A DNA stretch of 64,000 bases, taken from contig NC_034009.1 in NCBI RefSeq assembly GCF_000346465.2, forward strand, positions 15,354,950 to 15,418,949. The letters are read 5' to 3'. Made by a program: the position numbers and the translations under genes. Origin of the DNA: Prunus persica. Lineage: Eukaryota; Streptophyta; Magnoliopsida; Rosales; Rosaceae. Below the pieces are notes generated by a model that made no database searches, was not told the DNA's origin, and saw only the letters and a program-made list of their open reading frames with translations. Below, piece after piece: positions 55,697 to 64,000 of the stretch. How positions within the stretch are numbered: the first letter of the stretch is position 1; each line of letters starts with the position of its first letter.

Positions 55697-57160
55697 ATAT
55701 CTTTACTAAATTTTTCTGATCCATTTATCTTTTCCCTTACTTCAAGCCTCTTGTTCAACTAATTGCGTTGTATTACCTTGTTATAAGGTTGAAGATGAAC
55801 AACCCATCAATTTTCATATGCAGCCCATGTGGAAGGTAAAGAAAGCGGGTCTGCCACATTAGGACCACTCTCTGGGGCCAAAGCTACATTGGGACTAGTG
55901 TGGTCTCAAGTTTTTTTATATTTTAAAAGTAATATATTGTTATGTATTTTTATATGTATATTATTTGAAGTACTTTGTATTTTGATATGTATTCATATGT
56001 GTTGTGATGGACCTATTAAGACACAAGGTGTCTACTTGCTTGGCTGGTGGTGTTGCACTTTAGGTGTGCAGATTACCTTATTTCTATTTTCAGTATTTAA
56101 GTAAATGTCTTTGTCCTTTTATTTTCATTTACTTAAGTTTACAATGTAAATTAGGAAGTACCCCTTATTGGATTCAAATAAAAATACTAGAAAATCAAAT
56201 TCTCACCAAATCAAAATTTGAAAAATCAATTTTAGTGCAAAATACGATTTAGGCTAAAAATGATGGTTCATTAAGTCAATATATATTTCATGCTAAAATC
56301 TCATAAAATCAAGTTTTCTTATTTGATGTGTAAAGAATAAAAGCCGCCAAAAATTATATTGAGAAAATGATTATTCCGAAAAAACCATTTTTCATACTTA
56401 GATAATATTTTTACATAAAATATTTTTTCATGTATGATATAAATTTATGAAGGGACCTAAGGTTTTTTTTAATTTGTGAAATTTTGATTTTTTTTCTTTC
56501 TATTGGGTTTAATGGGGGAAAAAGCTTTAAAGATATTTGCTAAATCGCTACTCTTTGTCTATCTCTTGCAATTTTTCTTGTTCAGAATGTATTTGTCTAT
56601 TCCTTTGTCGAGGACAATTATGATTATAACCAATAAGCAACATAATTCTTGACATATGTGAAATATATATTATTTTTCGTATGTATTGTGAGTTCGAATT
56701 TTTGATTCTTTATAATTTGTAAGAGACCTCTACACACATGAAATCATAACTTCGCCACTGCAACTCTCCCATCTTTCCGTAAGCTCCTGATCCTTTTTTT
56801 TAATAAAAAATTTCCAACAGCTACTCCAAAAAAGTTGCTGTTTCATTTATTTTTAATTCCAACATATACAACGGGAAAAATTCATATCTATACTAAATCT
56901 AACTCTGGATCAACCTAGCTAGCCTGTTTGAACTTTTGACATAGAAGCATTTCTGGCAGAGCTTTCCTTTTCCTTTTTTGTCCTGTTGATTTCAGCTTAA
57001 ACATAAAACCCAAATATTTAAGTACAAGTCACGTTCCTGTTTTACAATAGTATAATATCTTCAGCAGAAAACGATTTCCTGCGTTCATTAAAACACGCAC
57101 AGGACATTTCACTAGTACTACGTTGTTGAGAGTATTTTTTTAATAATTTAATGGTAATTA
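55697..57160. other. Intergenic, no gene recognised, includes dispersed repeat copy 2
   Basis: AT-rich. Copy 2 of the dispersed repeat lies at about 56360-56462 (see 10520-10620). GCCACATTAGGACCACTCTC and GCTACATTGGGACTAGTGTG (about 55852-55902) are two imperfect copies of one phrase. No coding motifs. Confidence 0.45.
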
Positions 57161-57174
57161 ATCACCAATTAAGT

Positions 57175-57585
57175 GTGGTGAGCAAAAATATTCTCATATG
57201 ACATTATCAACGAATTTATTAGCCAATCTCGTGTAGTCTTCGCATTGCAAATTAATGGTGAGTAAGAACCAACTGGAGTTGCGCTTAGCCTGAGTCTTGA
57301 TGGAGACACAACGGGAGACCTCCTATTTCTTTGGTCTGCCACGACACCTTTTTGGTGAATGGCAGGCAGAGAACTGAATAATAGGCATAATATCAAAGGG
57401 CTCAGAGGTTGCTGAACCTTGGGAGACTGGGGGAGGTGCCTGAGAGATGGGATCATTTAACGCTGGAACCACATGGGCCACAGTGATGTCTGGCTCATTC
57501 AGTGAAACTGACGGAACACGCGGCGCAGCAGTAGAACTCTCAGACTGACATCGAAGATAGGCCACTGCATCAAGCACTGTGTCAT
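57175..57585 (-). pseudogene. Fragment ending in an AT-hook-like KRCRGRPKK
   Basis: Minus-strand frame reads AVAYLRCQSESSTAAPRVPS, a Pro/Ser-rich stretch, and ends ACHSPKRCRGRPKK. A basic RGRPKK end after a low-complexity linker is common at the C-terminus of gag-like ORF1 proteins of plant L1 LINEs, but also in other proteins. The LTR copy at 57586 cuts it off. Unidentified. Confidence 0.35.
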
Positions 57586-59234
57586 TGTTTGGGCCAAAAT
57601 CTTGTTCATCCAATCCAACGCTACAGGCCTAGAATAATAAGGACAAAAACGCTGGGCCTAAAAAGTCTGGATTCTGAAAATAAACATGAACCAAAGGTCC
57701 AAAATCCAACAAAAGCCCAGCCCAGAACCTATCTCAAGCTTGGGCTTCGAAGAAACTAAATTGGGCTTGGTATGATCAAAGTAAAAAGTGTTAACCCAAA
57801 AGAAAATAGACCCACGTGATTTTTTTCTCTCCAACTTGGAAAAGTCAAACAATTTCAACTGGGTTGATAAAGAGTTGACAGAGGCAGGCAAAAAGAAGGG
57901 ACGTCTCTGAAATCTCTACCACCACAAGATCAAAACCCTTTTATACATTCAGAGATATTGTTTCTTCTCCAAAGAAAATATCATCTTTCAAGGGATACGT
58001 AGGCTAAAGTTCTCAAAAAGAGATAAGCAGGAAAACAGGGAGTTGTTCAAACTGGAAAAGCAAACTGAACATCACGGTTTGAGCACTCACAAAGGGGCAG
58101 TTGGAATTAAAGAGGGGCTAGGTTCTCTTCCAAAAAACAGAGAAGTGATTGGTCTTAAAAGAACTGACTATTGATAGCCTATCTGTCAGAATTGATAAAA
58201 ACCCCTTCTTCTTTGTATTTAAAAATGGAAGATCTTTTGAGAATTTTGCCGCCCATTATTGAAAGAAAGAAACCTACTCCAGAACATTTCTTTAAATATA
58301 AAGAGAGGGTGAACATAGCAGAGGACACTCATTTTCAACAATCAATCAAACAATCAAAAATCAACCAAAGGCAAGAAACTCAAAATGATCACTTGATCAC
58401 TGAGAACCTTCAAACAAACTGGAGCAACCAAAAGCTCATTTGAGCCACAAAAGAAGCCAGCTATAGATCAGAACTTCCAAAGTTCAGACTTAGAGAAATA
58501 AGTCATTCAAAACGAGACTTGTCTCGTTATAAATTTGGTTCAGCAAAAGCCAAGACAAGCAGAGTTTGAGTTTTCACAAATATAAAAACCTCAACGAATT
58601 TTATAGTGTAGTTCCAGCTTATTAAGTCCTCAAGTCCAACCACTTCTGCCCCTTCAAACTAAAGAAGCTGCAGTTCTGCCCGCTTAAAAGCCTCCCAAGG
58701 CTTGAAGTAGATTAAAGCTCTGCCAAAATTGAACTTTGGTGTCGATTTATAGCTAAAGTTAAGCAGTTGAAGTTGTTAACAGCTCAGTCCAGCATAAATA
58801 TACTCAGTCCAGCCCGGATCAGAAGTTTCTACCCAAGCAGAAATGGAATTCTAGCAGTCTTTTTGTCTTTCTAGAGTTGATTTTTCCCTTTTTAATTCTG
58901 TAGAAGGCAGTTCTGCCTAAAACAGTCCACTTTATTGTCATCTATTCTGGCTAGAACTACCAATTTTATACTGTGATAAATTATGAAGTCCTCAACATTC
59001 TAAGGCAGGAAAAGAACTTACTTGGGAGATATACCTCACCCAGATTCACAATCGCTTGTTTAGAAATCAGTAACATGGGGCGGGAGTTATCTGTTTCAAA
59101 GAAGTCTGCTAGGATTTCTAGCGGTGGCACGCTTGCACACCAAAGAAAGTTGGCTTGTTGACCAGTCAACGGTTTTCAAGGCAATGGGGAACTTGGCCTT
59201 TCCATCACAGGAATAAAAACAAAACGGGTGAATA
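57586..59234 (+). repeat. Large LTR (about 1.65 kb), copy A, plus orientation
   Basis: Begins TGTTTGGGCC and ends CGGGTGAATA (a changed CA end). It is homologous in inverted orientation to 60420-61978: shared words include GACGTCTCTG, GGACACTCATTTTCAACAAT-like sequence, CAGTTCTGCC and CTTACTTGGGAGATA. A TATA-like TAAATATAAAGAGAGG lies at about 58289-58304. No internal region or partner follows, so it is a solo LTR. The five bases outside the ends (GTCAT and GTGGC) do not match. Confidence 0.72.
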
Positions 59235-59265
59235 GTGGCGGAGAGGTAGGACCGAGGGAGAGATG

Positions 59266-59472
59266 TGTTAGCAAGATCCTAGTGTAATTAGGAGATTTAC
59301 TTCCTAATATATTATGATTCTATTTATTTACTTTTGTATAGATATTATGTAATTAGGACTTTATCTTAGTTTCCTAGTATAACCCTAATAGGGTTTGTAC
59401 TCTTGTATTATAAATACCTCATTTTGGAGAATGAAATATAATATGAAAATATTCTACCCACTTTATTTGACA
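59266..59472 (+). repeat. 5' LTR of copia element 3 (207 bp)
   Basis: Starts TGTTAGCAAGATCCTAG and ends ACTTTATTTGACA just before the primer-binding site. TATA box TATAAATA at 59408-59415. The 3' LTR lies beyond the right edge. Confidence 0.8.
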
Positions 59473-59484
59473 TGGTATCAGAGC
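59473..59484 (+). other. Primer-binding site of copia element 3
   Basis: TGGTATCAGAGC, the standard complement of the initiator tRNA(Met) 3' end, directly after the LTR. Confidence 0.92.
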
Positions 59485-59775
59485 AAACTTTTCTAGTGAC
59501 CTGTGTGTTGTGCCCACCTGTATTCTAGCCCTATATTTTTTCTCTACCTGTGCCGTGTGTGCCCCCTTTGGGTTTGTGAGTTGTGTTGTCGTGTTCATGT
59601 CATTCCTGTCTTCATGCATCTGCCGTATTTGCGCCTTTGCTGTGTTCTGCGGTGTACTCTGCTGTGTTTATACCTCTACTGTCTTCGTGTCTGTCTTCGT
59701 GCATCTGCTGTATTTGTGCCTCTATTGTGTTCCATTGTACACTCTGCCGTGATCTGTTGAATTTCTGCTGCAATC
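59485..59775 (+). other. Leader of copia element 3, gag missing
   Basis: Only about 290 bp separate the primer site from the protease frame; no capsid or zinc-knuckle motifs occur. The leader contains imperfect repeats (TCTTCATGCATCTGCCGTAT at 59611 and TCTTCGTGCATCTGCTGTAT at 59694). A gag of about 1 kb appears to have been deleted. Confidence 0.65.
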
Positions 59776-60419
59776 ATGGGTGATAACTCCTTTGTTGGTG
59801 CTGTTGGTGCTGCTTCTGGAAATTTATTTGGTTCAGACTCTATTCCAGGTACTGGCTCCAATACTTGGATAATTGATACTGGTGCTTCTGATCATATGAC
59901 TTATGATGCTACATTTTTTGATGAGTTGTCTAGTAACACCCGTGACCCATACATAACTAGTGCTAATGGCTTGCCCTTTTCAATTACTGGCGAGGGCACA
60001 ATCTCTCTCACTCCTACTCTGTCCTTGTCCCATGCGTTACTCGTTCCTAATATCCACTGTAACTTGTTTTCTGTTGGCCAAGTACTTGATACTCTTAATG
60101 CTTCTGCCACTTTCTATCCTACACATTGCTCTTTTCAGGATCTCAAAACTTGCGAGACGATTGGGCATATTAAACGGATATGGGGGTTATATTATTTGAC
60201 ATTGCCTTCTGCACCAGTTCGTGATCGTGTTGTTCATACTATTCAAAGTTGCAGTGTCAAGGACAAACAACAAATTTGGTTATGGCATCGTCGCTTGGGA
60301 CACCCGTCGTTCGGCTACCTTGAGCATCTGTTTCCATCTCTATTCATCTTTTGTGATGAGTCCCGTTTTAAGTGTGAGACATGTATTTTGGCCAAGAGCC
60401 ATCGCACTGTGTTTCCTTT
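59776..60419 (+). pseudogene. Protease and pre-integrase of copia element 3
   Basis: Protease motif TWIIDTGASDHMTYD intact; then LLVPNIHCNLFSVGQVLDTL, LWHRRLGHPSFGYLEHLFPS and the zinc-binding CETCILAKSHRTVF. The frame is open to 60419, where the solo LTR is inserted between the zinc motif and the integrase core. Confidence 0.88.
60415..60419 (+). repeat. Target-site duplication CCTTT, left copy
   Basis: CCTTT here and at 61979-61983 flank the solo LTR exactly. Confidence 0.85.
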
Positions 60420-61978
60420 TGTTCACCCGTTTTCGTTGTTTACTCCTGAGGTGGAAGGGCGAAGTTCCCCACTGGCTTGGAGACCACTTGTTGGTCGACA
60501 AGTCAGCTTTTCTTGGTGTGTGAGCGTGCCACTGCTAGCAATGTAAATTCTAGCAGACTTTTTTTTTAGAGTGGATAACTTGCGCCCCAAGTTACTGACT
60601 TCTAAAACAAATGATTGTGAATTTGGGTGAGGAATATCTCCCAAGTAAGTTCTTTTCTTGCCTCAGACTGGTGAGGACTTTCATAATTTATCTCAGTATA
60701 AAATGGTTGTTCTGGCCAGAATGGATAATAATAAAGTGGACTGTTTTCAGGCAGAACTGCCTTTTACAAAATTAAGAAGGGAGAAATCAACTCTAGAAAG
60801 ACAAAAAGATGGCTGGAATCCCATTTCTGCCTGGGTAGAAACTTCTGATCCGGGCTGGACTGGGTATATCTGTGCTGGACTGTGCTGTCAACAACTTTAG
60901 CTGCTTAGCTTCAGCTGTAAATCGATACCAAAGTTCAATTTTGGCAGAGCTTTAATCTACTTCAAGCCTTGGGAGACTTTTGAGCGGGCAGAACTGCAGC
61001 TTCTTCAGTTTGAAGGGACAGAAGTGGCTGTTCTCGAGGATTCAGCAAGCTGGAACTGTGCTGTAAAATTTGTTGAGGTTTTCATATTTGTGAAAACTCA
61101 AACTATGTTTGTCTTGGCTTTTGTTGAACCAAATTTGTAAAGAAAGGGATCTCGTTTTCAGAAGACTTATTTTCTAAGTCTGAACTTTGGAATTCTGATT
61201 TGAAGCTGTTTTTCTCTTGGGATCCAAGTGAGCTTTTGGTTGTTTTCTTGTTTGTTTGTTTTTTTCATTGATTGATGAATTGAGTGTCCTTTGTTTCCTT
61301 GCCTACTTTCGTTTTTATAAGAGACCCTCCTGGGGAGGTGATTTTTAATCCTAAATAATGGGCGGCAAAAAAGATCTCTTATAATGTAAAGTAAAAAGGG
61401 TTTCTTATCAATCAAGGCAGATAGGTTCTGAGCAGTCCCTTCCCTGGTTTCCTGGGTGGCAGCTTTCTAATTCATCCAACGCCACCGTCTATGTGGGCTT
61501 TTTATGGCGGTTTGGCTCTTTTTCTTTTGTATTTTCTGAATGGTTCCCCGTTTTTCCGTTCTGATTTAGAAAGCGTGATCCGTGAATTTCTTGGGAGATG
61601 GTGTATTGATTTGGAGCAAAATCTCGAACACAGATGGGTTTTTGATCTTCAATTGGCAGTGTTTCAGAGACGTCCCTCTCACATTTTAAACTTTAGTTGG
61701 AATTGCTGACTTTTTCAAAGTTGAGGCAATCACGTGGGTGTGTCTTTGATCCCTTGGGTTTGAACCTAACAAAAATTACGGGCTGATCTTTGAAGCCCTT
61801 TTCGGAAGTTTCCACGTCTGGGCTTTCTTTGGGCTGAGGCTTTGTTTTCAACATTTTTGGTGTGAAGCCCAATCTATCTGGATCCCATTTTTGTTTTTCT
61901 CAAGTCTTTGGGCTGGGCAGGCAATTTTATCATGGGCCCGTCTTTTGGACTTTGGCGTGCTGAATTTGGGCCCAAACA
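60420..61978 (-). repeat. Solo LTR (1559 bp), copy B, minus orientation, inserted in copia element 3
   Basis: Plus-strand ends are TGTTCACCCG and GGGCCCAAACA, flanked by the 5-bp duplication CCTTT. Minus orientation follows from homology to copy A and from a minus-strand TATA-like CTTATAAAAACG at about 61312-61325. No internal sequence remains, so it is the product of LTR-LTR recombination. With copy A it forms a 1.6-kb inverted pair about 1.2 kb apart. Confidence 0.9.
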
Positions 61979-62720
61979 CCTTTGAGTGACAGTAAAGCTG
62001 CAAAACCTTTTGATTTAGTACATTCGGATGTATGGGGACCTGCTCGTGTGACTTCTAATGGTTTCCGTTGGTTTGTCACTTTTATTGATGACTGCACTCG
62101 CCTAACATGGGTGTATTTGATGAAGGATAAACATGATGTTGCTTTTATTCTTTCTGAATTTTGTGCCATGGTGTCTACTCAGTTTCATGATCGAGTCAAA
62201 GTGTTTCGGATTGATAACGGAGGTGAATATGTGAATAATCCCTTGACCATTTTTTTCGTAATCAAGGCATTATCCACCAAACTACTACTCCATTTACTCA
62301 TCAACAGAATGGTGTGTCTGAACGCTAGAATTGTCACTTACTTGAAGTTGCTCACTCCCTTCTATTAGACATGTCTGTTCCCCATCATCTTTGGGGTCAT
62401 GGTGTTTTGGCCGCAACCTATCTGATTAGCCGTACCTCTAGTCGGGTTCTTGATTTCAAGACTCCGCTCGATGTATTGTGTGCCCATACTTCTCCAGTCT
62501 CTGTCTCTTAGTTGCCTTCGAAGGTGTTTGGGGTTGTTGCCCACGTTCATGTCTACTCTCATCAACAGAGTAAACTGGATCCATGTGCTCTCCGCCGTGT
62601 CTTCATTGGTTATTCTACTACTTATAAGGGTTATAAATGTTATCATCATCCTACTTAGAAGGTGCATGTTACTTTGGATGTGACTTTTCATGAAGAGGTA
62701 CTGTACTATGTTACTCATTC
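61979..62720 (+). pseudogene. Integrase of copia element 3
   Basis: Resumes with SDSKAAKPFDLVHSDVWGPA, FVTFIDDCTRLTWVYLMKD and VFRIDNGGEYVNN; after a frameshift at about 62245 HQQNGVSER is in another frame, followed by HHLWGHGVLAATYLISRTSS and LDPCALRRVFIGYSTTYKGY. The three acidic residues are traceable (HSDVWG, RIDNGG, VSER), but stops at VSER and later positions break the frame. Confidence 0.85.
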
Positions 62721-62829
62721 CTCTCCAATTCAGGGGGAGAGGGGGAGTAAATTGGAGAGTATCGGATTGCAGGATCTTGAACTTAGAGAAGTGGGTGAGG
62801 ATGATACAAATGATGATCTCGGAAAGAAA

Positions 62830-63085
62830 ACGACTGGTCGCCTAGTAGATAGCAACCGGTCGCACAGGTCTGGAGCAAAAGAGGACGCACTCTGCCTAGA
62901 AACAACCAGTCGCCCAGATGGACACAACCGGTCGCGTGACTCGATGCCTGATGATAATACACTCTGCCTGGAAATGACCGGTCACCTAGAAGATAGCAAC
63001 CAGTCGCGTGACGCTGATTCGGGTGTTGAAAGGCTGGAAACGACCGGTAGCCCAGATGGGTGCGATCGATCACCTGGGTCAACTG
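62830..63085 (+). repeat. Degenerate in-frame repeat between integrase and RT of copia element 3
   Basis: Four imperfect units of about 60-75 bp with consensus protein TTGxxxDxxxRS: TTGRLVDSNRSH, TTSRPDGHNRSRD, MTGHLEDSNQSRD and TTGSPDGCDRSPG. At DNA level words such as GACCGGTCG and CAACCGGTCGC recur. The frame is open through the array (62662-63186). It lies in the variable linker, where copia elements show low conservation. Confidence 0.75.
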
Positions 63086-63189
63086 ATGCTATTCCATGTG
63101 TTTCCTGTGAATACGAGTTTGATACAATACCCCCTTTACCCTGCCATTACCCTAGTCCAATAGTGATACTGAGTCAAGTGAGTTAATTT

Positions 63190-64000
63190 ATGATGATCTG
63201 TCTGTGTCTACTTATCAATTACCCTCACGAACTACTCGTGGGAAACCCAAAGTACAATATTCTCCTGATATACATGCCAAATTGAAATATCCCATTAGCC
63301 ATTATGTCACAACTCATCGTTTATCTAAGTCATATGCATCATATTTGTGTCAATTATCTAGTGTATGTGTGCCAACTAAGCTGTAGGATGCTCTATCTAA
63401 TCCAAAATGGACGGATTCCATGAATGTGGAAATGGATGCCTTAAACAAGAATAAGACATGGAATTTAGTTCCTTTGCCACAAGGGAAGAAAGCAGTTGGA
63501 TGCAGATGAGTGTTTACTTTGAAGCATAAGGCTGATGGTTCCATTGATCGTTACAAGGCTTAATTGGTAGCCAAAGGGTATACTTAGACATATAGAGTGG
63601 ATTATCTGGAGACATTTGCTCAAGTGGCAAAGCTCAATACTGTGCGTGTGCTTTTATCCCTTGCTGCTAACCATGATTAGCCCTTATTGCAGTTTGATGT
63701 CAAAAATGCATTTCTACATGGCAACCTTCAGGAAGAGATTTACATGGATCTTCCTCTTGGTATTCATGTGACCTCTAAGGAGGTGTTGTATGTAGATTGC
63801 GGAAGCCCTTGTATGGATTGAAGCAATCTCCAAGAGCGTGGTTTGGAAGATTTGTTATATCTATGTAGAAATTTGGGTATGTGCAAAGTAATTTGGATCA
63901 TGCTTTGTTTCTGAAGCGCCACAAGGGTAAATTGACAACTTTAATAATTTATGTTGATGATATGATTGTAACTGGAGATGATCAGACAGAAATATAGAGT
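63190..64000 (+). pseudogene. Reverse transcriptase (N-terminal part) of copia element 3, runs off the window
   Basis: Reads SNPKWTDSMNVEMDALNKNK, TWNLVPLPQGKKAVGCR, stop, VFTLKHKADGSIDRYKA, stop, [27 protein letters not shown] and, in a third frame, the start of the YVDD region (IIYVDDMIVTGDD, near 63940-63978). At least four stops and a frameshift near 63790. The RNase H and 3' LTR are outside the window. Confidence 0.88.

Noticed and set aside
55820..56104. 91-codon frame after the glycosyltransferase
   Set aside because: Hydrophobic low-complexity translation of AT-rich DNA including an imperfect repeat; no family resemblance.
59503..59760. Cys-rich 85-codon open frame after the copia primer site
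   Set aside because: It is produced by imperfect repeats of TGC/TGT-rich leader sequence, has no gag or signal-peptide logic, and overlaps other equally open frames.

Overview
The window looks like a stretch of a eudicot nuclear genome, most likely Rosaceae-like (inferred from the flavour of the retroelements and host genes, not proven). It is AT-rich and has long microsatellites and poly-A/T tracts. Host genes are few: one complete histidine phosphotransfer gene (AHP4-like, 13.9-15.0 kb, minus), an inverted truncated copy of its 5' end (10.8-11.3 kb), a DETOX/MATE exon fragment, a broken F-box gene (39.0-39.7 kb) and a frameshifted UDP-glycosyltransferase (54.2-55.7 kb). Almost everything else is transposable elements in layers.

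Layout. 0-7.1 kb: a decayed minus-strand Ty1/copia element split in gag by a 3.1-kb LTR-like insertion. 7.1-9.7 kb: a LINE RNase H remnant followed by a PIF/Harbinger transposon with decayed SANT and DDE genes. 10.4-15.5 kb: DETOX exon, AHP fragment, a Mutator-type MITE, a non-coding LTR-element remnant, then the intact AHP gene. 16.8-22.2 kb: several MITEs, one nested in another, and a CACTA-like end. 23.6-27.2 kb: a FAR1/MULE transposase pseudogene with a convergent decayed ORF. 27.4-34.4 kb: a young copia element with almost identical LTRs, inserted into a short poly(A) retroposon with its own 17-bp target duplication. 34.5-39.9 kb: mostly unassigned sequence with a 150-bp tandem repeat and the F-box pseudogene. 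39.9-50.7 kb: a 5'-truncated minus-strand Ty3/gypsy element of Tat/Retand type. 50.7-54.2 kb: tandemly duplicated sequence upstream of the glycosyltransferase, one copy carrying a non-autonomous PIF element. 57.6-64 kb: two large LTRs of one family in opposite orientation, one splitting a third copia element.

Most interesting system. The gypsy element keeps a complete, spliced gene on the strand opposite to gag-pol (four coding exons, 650 aa, putative gypsy-type transposon domain plus coiled coils). Between this gene and the 3' LTR lie about twelve copies of a GC-rich inverted repeat, CTTGCCGTTCGGCAAG, whose outer arms vary in a compensated way. The young copia element has a comparable feature in its RNA leader: eight successive stem-loops with paired substitutions. 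Antisense ORFs downstream of pol are known from the Tat lineage (Grande, Retand); the hairpin array beside this one is what I would examine first.
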